Positions 1 to 11,900 of a stretch of 64,000 bases of DNA are shown here, piece after piece. Each line of letters begins with the position of its first letter. Position 1 is the first letter of the stretch. A program made the position numbers and the translations under genes. The stretch is from Hemibagrus wyckioides (Eukaryota; Chordata; Actinopteri; Siluriformes; Bagridae). The notes beneath the pieces were generated by a model that was not told the origin of the DNA, searched no databases, and saw nothing but the letters and a program-made list of their open reading frames with translations. The stretch spans positions 19,843,501-19,907,500 of the forward strand of contig NC_080728.1 of the NCBI RefSeq assembly GCF_019097595.1, given 5' to 3'.

Positions 1-369
1 TTATATTACATGATGCACATAAACACTGCTGAATTTTACACACACACACCAAACTTCCCTCCAGAACGATTCATTTTACAGCAAGAGAACCGATCTGGAT
101 TGTTAGCTGCGTCACACACTGATAAACATTATCACTACGGCAACCAGTGGTACTGTAGGAACAGCAGCACGGAGACTGCAGTCTTGCGGAGATAAAAATC
201 GCTGTATGCTGACGTTTTCTGCGCAGAGGAGCTTCTGGGTTCTCGTTATCGTGATGAGCTGCGTGAGAGAGAGAGAGACTGCAGGAGAGAGACAGTGTTT
301 ATTACACGTGACTGACTCACGTCTCACTGAGGGTCCATAACAATACAGCTAAATATCATCAGGATCAAA
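1..369. other. 3' flank, no gene seen
   Basis: A short CA run and a GA run (about 268-281) are present. No coding pattern or recognised element. Confidence 0.6.
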
Positions 370-790
370 CATGCATTAAATAAGTAAATAAATAAGTAAA
401 TAAATAAATAAATAAGTAAATAAGTAAATAAATAATAAAAATAAATAAATAAATAAATAAATAGGTAAGTAAGTAAGTAAATAAATTAATATGTAAATAA
501 ATAAATACATACATAAATAAATATGTAAGTAAGTAAGTAAATAAGCAAATAAATAAATAAATGTGAAAGTATGTAAATGAATAAGTAAATACATAAGTAA
601 CTAAATAAACAAATAAATAAATAAGTACCTATAAATAAATAAATATATACATACACAAGTAAGTAAGTAAGTAAGTAAATAAATAAATAAAGCAGTTTTG
701 GTGTTTATAGCAGAAGTGTTTTATTTTCTTCCTATGCCACTTATTTATTTATTTATTTAATTTTTTATTTATTTATTTATTTAAATATGA
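370..790. repeat. AT-rich tetranucleotide repeat with conserved tail, copy A
   Basis: AAAT/AAGT tetranucleotides run to about 692. They are followed by about 65 bp (cagttttggtgtttatagca and on) and a TTTA tract. The tail recurs at 3200-3280, so this is probably an interspersed element whose core has expanded. Confidence 0.75.
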
Positions 791-1496
791 CTCATCACGT
801 ATTTAAAGCTATAGTTACATTTAATGTCTACACAAATAAACCTAGGAGAACTGGCCATGTGACGATTCAGTCCCTGTGGGATGTCCTGATTTCACCAAGG
901 CAGAAATGAACACAAAAGCAAACAAACGCCGTGATTTTCTGAAAATGTTTGGATCTTTCAAAATGATGCTGAGTTTCTGCAGATTCAGGCTGAAAACGTA
1001 TCGTGTCATGTCACCACATCGCCACAGCACACAGACAAACCTGTCTTCTGTTCACGTGTGGAGCGTGAGCACAGCTCTCACAGAACGGCATTAAAAAGAA
1101 GAATCATGTGCTTCTTAGTTCAGTAGTTCAGTAGTTTCCAAAAAAAAAATTTTTTTGAAAATAAAGCTGCAGAAAAAAAACATATTTTTGGCCTCAACAA
1201 TCACAAAAAAAAATAAAATCCTGGAAGAACTCACTGTGGAACCGTAAAGTGTAAAACAATTTTAAAACACTGATACTGGAGACTCCTTCTTTACCTCTTT
1301 TTCCCCAGAGACCAAATAATTTCCTCCTGTTTTTATTGTGTCCATGTTGATGATTGAGTGTCTTTGTCGTGTTCCACTCCACAGTGGAGGTTAATATGAA
1401 GCTCATATGAAAGTAGACACTCAGGACTTTAAGGGTTTGTAGTGTTTCAGAAGGATTTCTGTTTTTCTCTAGACTACTAGGAGCGATGTAAGTCGT
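791..1496. other. 3' flank, no gene seen
   Basis: Mostly AT-rich single-copy-looking sequence with short A runs near 1140-1220. No element recognised. Confidence 0.5.
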
Positions 1497-1712
1497 CTTT
1501 ATTTATTTGTCTAAATATACATTACTGCACAGTGAAATTCTTTCTTCGCATATCCCATCTTTGGGGGTTTGGGTCAGAGCGCAGGGTCAGCCATGATGCA
1601 GTTGGGTTGGGGGGCTTGCTCAAGCACCCAGCTTGGCAGTACTGGGGCTTGAACCCTCAATCTTCTGGTCAACGACCCAGAGGCTTAACCACTTGAGCTC
1701 CCACCTATATAT
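1497..1712. repeat. interspersed fish repeat (family not assigned)
   Basis: It starts with TTTATTTGT and contains gtgaaattctttcttcgcat, then cttgctcaagcacccagctt, and ends near gaggcttaaccacttgagct. I recognise these as blocks of a very common teleost interspersed repeat with LINE/SINE-tail character, but cannot name the family. Confidence 0.65.
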
Positions 1713-2508
1713 TCATAGAAAAGATCCAGGTTTGTTTTTTTCCCCACACAAATGTTTCAAAGTAAATGTTGATCTCGAACCCATTTCTGCTCTCTGAGAT
1801 GCTCCGAGTGCTCTTTCATCTAAAAAGCAGCTCAGATTTGATCTTCAGCCAGTAAAATTCAGTGTAACGTTCTCCAACAGAGGGAAAAACACACGTCTAA
1901 AACACACTGAAAGCCGACAGAGTCGTTTTATATATAGCCTGAACATCATTCGTTTGTTTATACTGATTGAAAACATCTAATGAGTCCATAAAGATTCCTC
2001 CAGCAGGACAGTGTCCTGGAAAAAAGGGTTAAATTACGAAGAATTTTATCGTATCAGGATTTAATCCGTTTACGAGAACAGAAACAATAACGTATTTAAA
2101 TCGAGCGCTGAAGATGTAAAATATCTAAATCTCTCAATATTATAATTATTTATATATATATATGAGGAATGTGTGTGTTTTTGTCTGTCAGTGAAGAATA
2201 ACTGTATTTATTTCTCTGTAACCTTTAGATAATTGCTCTTCACCCAAAACGCCGGCGTCTGGAGGCTTTAAATCACAAAGACGCATTTTAATAAGTGTGT
2301 GTTTATAATAAGAGGATTTTATTCTTTTTCTAAATTATTTGTGAGATGATGCACTGTACCTCAGTGTGTGTGTGTGTTGTTGAGCTATGGCTGTAGCTGT
2401 TGGGAGTGTTTGACCTTTCACACACACACACACACACAGCTCCCATCAATCGAACACGCCTGTCTAAGAGCGAGCTGAAAAGTGTCATTTATTTCTTCCT
2501 GATGCTTG

Positions 2509-2577
<69 letters not shown>

Positions 2578-2984
2578 CGTGATAAGACAGAATCCATTTC
2601 AGCGCTTCATTGATTTAAATATCAATGTGCTCTGATTGTAAATGGTAAAAGCGCGAATTTGCATCCACAGCTCGGGGAGGATTAATGGCCCACGACGCCG
2701 CTTTTGTTCGGAAATGTCAGAGCGGTGGAGAAGTTTGCTGATGTTTCCCGAGTTATGATTGTGTATTCACCCGCTCGTGCTCGCTCTTTTTTCCTCTTTC
2801 TCTTTTCCTTTTTCTCTCAGCGTGTCAGAGATAACTCCTGTTTCCTGTCTGATGAACACATGAATCATTCATGACGGGAGACGCAGCTGAGGAACCGCTT
2901 CCTCGACCCTCAATCCCACCACCCGGAAACTGACCACCAGCTTCTCTTATTATTGAGAGGGAGGAGCTTAAAAGAGAGGAAAAC
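1713..2984. other. 3' flank with (CT)n(CA)n microsatellite
   Basis: A CT tract followed by CA spans about 2513-2576. Around 2585-2760 is a mixed-composition stretch that looks more constrained than its surroundings. No coding exon seen. Confidence 0.5.
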
Positions 2985-3355
2985 ATTTACACCTGAGACA
3001 GGTAATCAGTGGCACCCACAGGGGTGGAGCTACAGGACAGGAAGTGGCTCAGAGCTAAATAAATAAATAAATAAATATGTAAAAGTATAAAATATGTATA
3101 TGTAAAAAGTAAGTAAGTAAATAAATGCCTAAGTAAGTAAACAAACAAACAAATAAATAAATATGTAAGTAAGTAAATAAATGAGTGAATGGATGTTGAA
3201 ATAAAGCAGTGTTAGTGTTTACAGCTGAAGTGTTTTATTTTCTTCCAATACCACTGTTTGTTTATTTATTGATTTATTTACATTTACACCTGAAACAGGT
3301 AATCAGTGGCACCTGCAGTGGCGGAGCTACAAGAGAAAGGAAGTGGCTCCGAGGC
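2985..3355. repeat. direct repeat flanking tetranucleotide block, copy B
   Basis: About 70 bp at 2988-3055 (caggtaatcagtggcacc) recurs at 3282-3350. Between them lies an AAAT/AAGT block whose tail matches copy A at 693-760. Confidence 0.75.
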
Positions 3356-3777
3356 TTTCACGTGGCCCCCTGAAGACTGACACGTATGCCGTGTTTGTGG
3401 CGCCTCGTAAGCGTTAATTTGCGAGCTGTAATGATGTTGTTTCTCACCTCAGGACGTTCAGAGTGTGAAGTAGAGAGAGAGAGCGAGAGAGAAACACATT
3501 TTTCTGAAAGAGTGTTTTGTTTGCTCTGTCAGAGCGTGTAAAGCTCATAACAAGCTATGTTTACAATCCCAGGTCTGAGTGCTGATGGTTTGTGTTAAAC
3601 GATCACGTGACACTGAGCACTCACTTTTCTCTGGTCTTCTTGTGGAAATCTGTTCAAAAACTAGTTAATGCTCTCAATGTGGATTTAATGTAAAATAACA
3701 TTTAAAATACTGAAGTGACGTCGAGTCATGTCACCCAAGATGTGTGAGAGTTTACAAAATGTACATAAATATAGATA
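3356..3777. other. 3' flank, no gene seen
   Basis: A short GA tract lies at about 3473-3492. No other recognised content. Confidence 0.5.
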
Positions 3778-3945
3778 TACACCGATCAGGCATAACATTA
3801 TGACCACCTGCCTAATATTGTGTTGGTCCCCCTTTTGCTGACCCGTCCTGTACTGACCCCTTTCTATCAGAACCAGCATTAACTTCTTCAGTAATTTGAG
3901 CAACAGTAGCTCGTCTGTTGGATCGGATCACACGGGCCAGCCTTT
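3778..3945 (-). mobile_element. Tc1/mariner-like transposon fragment
   Basis: One terminal inverted repeat is present (accgatcaggcataacatt, then atgaccacc). It is followed by a short piece of the 3' transposase-coding side (agaaccagcattaacttctt; ctcgtctgttggatcgga). The middle of the element and the other end are missing. The transposase would have read on the minus strand. It is a dead copy. Confidence 0.8.
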
Positions 3946-4706
3946 TGGCATTTGGGCCAGCTTTGGCTAAGCCGAAACTCTGCCAGATCCGACCCAGAGC
4001 TAATTTGCTCTCTGGGTAACAGCAGCCATGTATATCTCTTGTTGCTATGGTAACAGCTTCTCCTAAAGCCCTGGATTTTTTTAAAACAGGTTTTTAGTTA
4101 AATGCCTCAAAATAAGGTCTGATAAAATATTAATTATGCTGCATAAAATCCATCAGTCATCACCCACTCATGATTTTTAAGCCTTTTAAAAAAGTTTACG
4201 CTTATTTTTTGCGGTCTGTCGGTTAACATGACGAGGTGTGTAGAGAAGAAAGAGGAAAAAAAGCGAGGGACTGGATGTTTACAGCTGCTGTAATGTAAGA
4301 GAGAAGTGGAACAAACTTGTCTCACTGATGACGTGTTTATAAAAGTATTGAATTTTTAATAAGTGAAGCGAGTCAGGTTGCTCTGATCCAGGAGGAATCA
4401 GACGCTCGGATTTGTGCTGCTGCAGGAAAACAATCAACATGAGCAAGAATTTGATCTGCGAGATGTTCTGAGACGTTCTGCCTTTTTATTTTTAGCCAGG
4501 AATTTTGTACACATCCTCCATCCATGGAAGGCAACAAATATCTGAATGATTTTATTTTTTTTTGATCCGTCTCCATGACAACCAGCCCTGGTACAGCGGC
4601 GTTCACTGAGCACGTTTTCCTCTCGACATTTATCCCTCGTCACTGAGAGAGAAAGAAGGAATGACACAAAACACAAGCACTTTATAACAACCACCACATT
4701 ACCATG
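3946..4706. other. probable 3' flank/3' UTR sequence of trhde
   Basis: AT-rich, with candidate poly(A) signals near 4485 and 4551 on the minus strand. Nothing else recognised. Confidence 0.5.
4551..4556 (-). promoter_or_regulatory. candidate poly(A) signal for trhde
   Basis: AATAAA on the minus strand about 600 bp past the stop codon. Another copy lies at 4485-4490. Such hexamers are common in AT-rich DNA, so the true 3' end is unproven. Confidence 0.25.
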
Positions 4707-4890
4707 TGATTAAATGACCACGTGACCACATGACCATATTATCACATGAGCATGTGACCACATGACCATGTAACCAAATGACGCCATGGCCACATGACCA
4801 CGTGACCACAGGACCACATGACAACATGACGACATAACCAAATGACCACATGACCATGTAACCACATGACTACATGACCACGTGACCATG
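4707..4890. repeat. octamer tandem array (TGACCACR-type)
   Basis: About 22 copies of an 8-bp unit close to TGACCACA / TGACCACG / TGACCATG lie in the presumed 3' UTR or just beyond it. On the gene strand this is TGGTCA spaced by two bases, and several joins create CACGTG. Confidence 0.85.
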
Positions 4891-5155
4891 TCCTGCTCTC
4901 CTCCTTCTGCTTTCTGCACGGGGAAGAATCTTTACTCGTGTCCTTCATGCATTAAAAAAAGATTAACAGAAAGCAGGTGAAGGAGAGTAGAGATAATAAG
5001 CATCATGCAACTTGTGTCCACTTCCTCCTCGTCCTTGTGGTCCTGTTGGTTCCAGATGTTCACGTCTGCTCTGGTGCTCTTCTCACGTCTCCTGGTTCAC
5101 GTGCAGTAAAGATGTCTTGAGGCTCGGTACGAACACGTCAGCAGCAGCAGGATCT
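4891..5155 (-). other. proximal 3' UTR of trhde
   Basis: Sequence directly after the TAA stop, without repeats. It is assigned as UTR only because it follows the last coding exon and has no nearby poly(A) hexamer. Confidence 0.6.
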
Positions 5156-5302
5156 TTATCCGTCGCTGGATTTCCTCAGCCACTGGAAGAATCGCTCTCT
5201 GTAAAGCTGGTGCCATTTCACATTGGCCTGCACCACCTCCAGCGCTCGGGAGAATGCAGACGCAGAAGCTCCTGCAGAACTCGTCTGGATGAAGACCTTC
5301 AG
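5156..5302 (-). CDS. trhde: trhde exon 19 (last coding exon, stop)
   Basis: The acceptor is cctcag. There are 48 codons and a TAA stop at 5156-5158. It encodes [11 protein letters not shown], then [16 protein letters not shown] and [11 protein letters not shown]. The C-terminal QWL motif matches TRHDE; the last residues differ from the mammalian tail. Confidence 0.95.
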   Translation of the reverse strand: MKVFIQTSSAGASASAFSRALEVVQANVKWHQLYRERFFQWLRKSSDG

Positions 5303-5452
5303 CTGAGGACACAAACAAGGAGGAAGGACAAAAGTCTCGCATCATTTCAGCTCAACATCATCACCATGTGTGTCTATGTGTGTGTGTGTGTGTGTGTGTG
5401 TATAGTTGAATGTGCGTGTGTGTAGTTAAGTGTGTGTGTAGTTAAGTGTGTG

Positions 5453-5492
<40 letters not shown>

Positions 5493-5660
5493 TGTGTATA
5501 GTTGAATGTGCATGTGTGTAGTTAAGTGTGTGTGTAGTTAAGTGTGTGTATATATATGTGTGTGTGTGTGTGTATGTGTGTGTGTGTGTGTGTGTGTATG
5601 TGTGTGTGTATAGTTGAATGTGCATGTGTGTAGTTAAGTGTGTGTGTAGTTAAGTGTGTG

Positions 5661-5714
<54 letters not shown>

Positions 5715-5770
5715 TGTGTATAGTTGAATGTGCATGTGTGTAGTTAAGTGTGTGTGTAGTTAAGTGTGTG

Positions 5771-5808
<38 letters not shown>

Positions 5809-6251
5809 TGTGTGTGTGTGTATGTGTGTGTGTGTGTGTGTGTATGTGTGTGTGTATAGTTGAATGTGCATGTGTGTAGTTAAGTGTGTGTATATATATG
5901 TGTGTGTGTTTGTGTATGTATGTGTGTGTGTGTGTGTGTGTGTTTGTGTTTGTGCATGTGTGTGTTTGTGTGGGTAGTTGAGAGTATTTGTGTGTGTAGT
6001 TAAGTGCTTGTGTGAAAACATGTGAAAGGTGAAGTGAGAGATCACACGTCTGTGGAAAAGCGCAGCAGCTTTCAGCCTCACAGTGAATTACAGCCAGGAG
6101 ACATAACTATTAGCGTGTGTGTGTGTGAGCTCCACCCTCACCTCATCCAGTTCTCTGGGTGTGTTGAGGAACTCCGTCACTCCGCTGATCAACTTGGAAT
6201 TTAGAAATAAAGCCTCACCGAACCTGTAGAGGAGGAGAGTCAGTCTCAGTG

Positions 6252-6300
<49 letters not shown>

Positions 6301-8592
6301 GGAGTTTAGCTCGTTCCACTTCTCCCTGAAATATCTCCAGGCTAAATGACGTGCGTGTGGGTTGCGTCCAACGTGGATGATGACGTCGATCACGTCTTGA
6401 TCAGGAAGCAGGTCCAAGTTCAGAGACGTGTTCAGCAGCCTGGAGAAAACAAGCAGCTTTTTTACAATAGCTAGAATTCTGGGGTTTGTTCACAACAACG
6501 CTGATCTTCTCCTTAATGTGACATGTTCTAGCTGCAAACACACACACATACACACACACACACACACTACTCTCTTTAATTAACACGTACAGCTGCTAAA
6601 TAGATTTCTTTCTGCTTTCCTTCCAGCTGTGTGACGCTCAGAACTACGTGCCATCACAGTGCAGCTGCTGCTGCGCCTTTCCTCTGTCTATTAGCTTTAA
6701 GCCTTATGCTAACCGCTAACGCTGCTCTCGTGTTTAGATGTGTGATGCAGACGGATTATTAGATGTCACACTCGTAGCAATCGTTTCCCCTTCATTTACG
6801 CTGCAGATTTGTTTTCGGTGAAACAGACTCGCTAACCTTCTGAAGACTCGCTTGTTAATATTCCATGTAGCTTCTCACTAATCCTGATCTGAGGCGTTTT
6901 TTTCTCTTTTATTAAAACTCTGTTTCTGTGTGAAATCTGATCCTCTGGAGTGAAGCAGGAAGTGGAGGAAAGGCGTGAGGTGGTGATGAGGCGTGAGAAG
7001 AGAGATAAGAACCTGTGGAGCAGGAAGGTGTTGTCGCTGCAGGTCAGGGCCTCCAGCAGGACTTTCTTCTCCGAGACAACGGTGGAGGAGCGAAACTTCA
7101 TCCACATGAACTCCCACACGTCCTCGTCCATCAGAGACACGCCCGTGCAGTACACCACGTCCCGCAGGCTGGGGGGAATCCTGCGGAGGGCGGGGCTTAG
7201 GTTACTACATTGACATCGCACCACCGCATACTTTACTGTTTCTATAGCAACAGCTCATTCAGAACCTCATACAGAGTTTTACTTCTTACTCATGCTAATG
7301 TGTGTGTGTGTTTGTGTTTAGAATTCTAAAAACTCTTTTAGCTAGTACCAGTAACAGTATTGCTATGGTTACAGTGGGACAAGCAGAACCTCGTGCCTTG
7401 TGTCTCCTGTACCTCGTCTCCTCGACTGGTCCCAGTTTCAGGGGAAAACTGGAAGGTGTTTCATGGCATGGCTAACAGAGCGAGTCGAGATGTTCAGCTG
7501 CTGCCTTTTTACACCTTTCAGCATTTCAGCTCTTTATGTTCCTCAGAAGAGAGACGTTCAGTGTGGAGCTTCATCACAAACACCTTCATGAACACAGAGA
7601 AACCGAGAACCTGCAGCTGCTATCACTCACTAATGGAACAGGAAGAGCGACACGGAGTCTGCAGCTCTGAGTGGAGAAAAAGTAAACACACTGTCCATTG
7701 TGTTCCTGCAGGAAGTCCAGCTTTTATCATCAAACATCACTGCAGGAGAACCTCCACGAGTTTCAGCCTCAACATCCAACAATCCTCCACTGAGAGCTGA
7801 GAGGGGGAGGATCAATGAGGGAGGAAGTGGAGCAGGAACTGGAGGAGAGATGAGAGGATGAGGGAGGAAGTGTAGCAGGAAGTGGAGGAGAGATAAGAGG
7901 ATGAGGGAAGAAGTGGAAGAGAGATGAGTGAAGAAGGGAGGAAGTGGAGGGGGACATGAAGGAGAGAATGAAGGAGGGAGAGAAGAAGAGGACATGGAAG
8001 GATGGGATGGAAAAAATGGAGGAGAGAATGATGGATGAAATGCAAAAGGAAGTAAAGGAGAAAATGAAGTAAAGAAGTGAAGTTGAGGAAGTGAGGTAGA
8101 GGAAGTGAGGTAGAGGAAGTGATGTAGAGGAAGTGAGGTAGAGGAAGTGAAGTTGAGGAAATGAAGTGTAGAGTCTGTGTTGATGATGTATCTGGAAGTT
8201 CAGATCTACTCCATCTTCCTGCAGCTCCTCAGCTCCGTGTGGCTACAGGAACATTTTCCTAAAGCAACATGGAGGAAGACTGGCTGATGGACTTCATGGG
8301 AATTTCTGCATTTTAGCCGCAGCTCTTTATTAAATTCTGCATCAGTGCTTTTTATTTCCTTCTCGGCTGGTGAAGGATGCAGGAGGACACGGCCTGCTGG
8401 AAGACGCAGGAGGACACAGAATGCTGGAGGACAAAGATGGAGACTGAAAGAGCAGCTTTTCCACAAAGACGCTGATGAAGAAACTCCACAGTGACGTGTT
8501 CAGTTATAAAGTCTAGATTTTATCAGTAGCTCAACATGGAGCTGATTTCTAACAGAACCTCATGTGTCTCTAACACCATCCCTTACAATCCC

Positions 8593-8625
<33 letters not shown>

Positions 8626-8950
8626 CACTGTGTACTTATCAGGACATTCAGGGAAAAAGCTATTAGATGAACAAACAGGTGTTGCTATGGAGATGCGGCA
8701 GACGGCAGAGCGAGTGTGTGTGTGTGTGTGTGTGTGAGACTCCTGAGTGAGATTCATTGATCAGAACTTAAACTTTAAACACACACACACCGACATGAAA
8801 CCTCAGTCCTGGTGCAGCTGCTTCATTTCAACAACACACACACACACACTCTCTAAAATATGTCACATCACCATGTGTTAATATCTTAGAGGTTTTGCGG
8901 TAATCAGTGTAAAGATACTTAACTGATGGAGAGGTTTAAGAGCTTTACTG

Positions 8951-8982
<32 letters not shown>

Positions 8983-11900
8983 AGAGCGCGTGTGTGTGTG
9001 TCTGCACCTGTTCTTGTCACTGGAGATCCACTCAGAGACGAGTGACATGGCCTGACGGTGACAGTGTTTATTCCCAAAACTACAGGCCAACATGATCACC
9101 TCCCTCTGGAGCTCACTGAAGGAGGAAAATAAAGAGGAATTGAAGGAAGAAGAGAAGGAGAAAGTGAAGAAGGGAGTGATGGAGGAAGAGAAGAAGGGAG
9201 TGATTGGAGGAAGAGAAGAAGTGAAGAAGGAAGTGATGGAGGAAGTGAAAGAGGAAGATTAGGACAGAATGATGGCGGTGATACGTTGAAGGAGAGACAA
9301 AAGAGATGATTGAACAGAAATGCAGAATATTTTTAACAGTGACACACACACACACACACACTCACTCTGTATGATAGGTAGCCTGCTTGAAGGAGTCGCC
9401 CGCTTTCACCCTCGGCCAGTCGAGCTTATGATACTTCATTTCCACCTGCTTCAAGACATAACTCTGATCACACACACACACATGCACACACACACACACA
9501 GTGATTAATCAGTAGAAAGGACAATCAAAGCTGTTTGTTTTCATACTGTGTGTGTGTGTGTGTGTGTGTGTCACACAGCAGGTAATGTTATGGCTAATTT
9601 AGCGCCACTCATCTCCTTCATGCTCTTTCACTGAGACGAGGGAACAATTAAAACTATATTACAATTAGATCTTGATATTCAACTGGAATAAACACACACA
9701 CACACACACACAGAGTGATGGAGCTTCACCTACACTAAAGAGGCTGTAGTCCTCGGTGCGGTCCAGCAGTTTGTCCAGCTGGTACAGCGCTCTACTCGCA
9801 GCATGCCAGGGCAGGAAGTCGTCCTCTTTGGACAGATAACAGATGATCTGCAGTGGGAGGTTCTGAGGGAGATATCCGGCTCTGCACACACACACACACA
9901 CACACACAGACACACACACACAGACAGAAGGTGTGTAAAGAGGATGAACAGTAACTGAGTCTTCATGCAGCTATGATGGAAACACAGCAGAATTTAAAGG
10001 TCCACGTGACTCTGCCGCCTGTGACACGTCTCTCTCCCTTTAACGTTTAAAGAACAAAACGGCTGCTGTTTATTCCTGACAGGTTCATTTCATGCTCGGC
10101 TTCTCGTCCGACAGATGTACGGCTGTTTGAACCTTGTTCAGTGTTTTGTCGCTATTTACATCCTGACGCTCTTTAATGCAGGTTTAGAGTGGTGTCTGAA
10201 TCTGTACAGGAAAATCCCAGTGACAGAAAGCAGCTTCTGGTGTAAAAGCGCCGTCCTGTTCGTTCTGCATCCATCTATAAAACATCAGAGGCAGACTGAA
10301 AGCTGCAGCACTAAAAGGAAAGATCAAACCCCATCTGGTGTCACTGAGAGCAGCAGATCAAACCCCAGGAAGCGTTTCAACACCACTTCCAGCTCTGTAC
10401 TGACCAGATGTAGCGTTTGGACGCTGGGGTCAGTGGATACATCTATTCCATCCTCCTGAGCTCTTGCTCTCCACAGAGACTCTGAACTCCTACTGAGGAG
10501 GAAGCAGGAGGTCGTGTAGCAGCACTGCAGGGGGAAAAGCTTCAGACTTTCTCAGTGGAGCAGGATTTTATTCAGCCATGTTACTGTGATCAGTCAGATC
10601 CAAAAGTCCAGCAGCAGATTCACTCCATCTTCAGCTGAGCTCCTTGACACACTCACTCCAGGTAGCTGGCTAGCAATATCTCTGCTGGGTGATGAGTTGT
10701 ATCAGCGTCGTTCCTTTATCCATAGAGACAGGAAGATTCTTTCACCTGAAACCAGATGTTCGGTAACCCTCCAGGTCCAAGTCCCAGTTCATCTATGAGG
10801 AAAATAAATCTCACAAACCGTCAGCTCGTAATTAACTGTATGTCCATTAAAAGTATCAAATCCAACAAAAGACCATAAACACTTTAACTTTTCTGATTCA
10901 ACGAATCGTCCGAGTTTGTGTTCGTGTCTTGTGAGGAAATCAGTTGGCTCATGGTCCAGACACACGATGTTGACTTCAGATGAGGAATAAACTCCAGGTC
11001 TTCGTTAATCACGCACTAATTCTGTTCACAGATTCGCTTCTCTTCTTTAATGTGGGAACGCTTTTATTAAATTACTGAAGATAACGAGGAGGAATAAACC
11101 TTATTTCTGTCAGAGTTAATAGTCTGTGAAAAACCTGCAGCATTACACCACTGAGTGGAATCGTGCAGATTGATGAATGAGTTTAGTTTCTGATTCAAAG
11201 TAGAGAGAGAGATTCACATATAGAATTTTCCAAACTTTGAAAAGAACAGTAAAAGGACAACATCTGTGAAAATCCTAACAGAGAAAAGTGATAAAACAGT
11301 CCTGAAATACCCCTCACCATCACCACCACCACCCCCCCCCCCTTTTTTTTTTAAATTAGAAGCTAATCCTTAGGTCTTCTACATCTACAGAACATCAAAC
11401 TTCCCCCAGTGACCACACTTGTCAGAATTCTGGTAACCTCCGAGTCATCTTATAGAAAGCATATTTACTTTTGATTCTGCCTTCAACTAGAGCTGTCAGC
11501 ATTTTTTTTCAGCATCCTGGGTGCCTCCTCCCTGCATTTAATTTTTTCCTGTAAGCCATATAGTGAGCTTGTCCTGAACTATTACGAAGTTTAGTAGACA
11601 TGAAGGTGCTCTGTCCATGTGACTCTCAACCCTCTGCCCCTGGTGGGGTTGATATCTGCCACATGTCTGTTTGTGGCCACGGCCCCATGCACTACCCACG
11701 ACTGTAGGGCATTCAGCTGTACGCTCCTCTATGGGTGGTTTGTACAGAGACCTCCAGCATCCTTGTGGGGAAGAGTCCAACATCAAGAGTTCTAACTAAT
11801 GTGACTCCTCCCCAAAGAACCTATATACACAACTTTAATATAGGTTTCATACATGCTTTCATGCTTTCTTAGTGGCATCTTCCAGTGTTGTTAGTATTTG

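Noticed and set aside
6950..7213. Plus-strand frames over exon 16
   Set aside because: Antisense shadows of the conserved minus-strand exon.
7360..7800. 146-codon plus-strand frame
   Set aside because: Antisense within intron 15, no family resemblance, likely chance.
9114..9260. Purine-rich gaggaagtgaag stretch as a coding Lys/Glu-rich exon
   Set aside because: Lies between phased exons 15 and 14, and inserting it would break the match to TRHDE.
10115..10459. 114-codon plus-strand frame with a hydrophobic start
   Set aside because: Intron 12, no recognised domain or splice partners.
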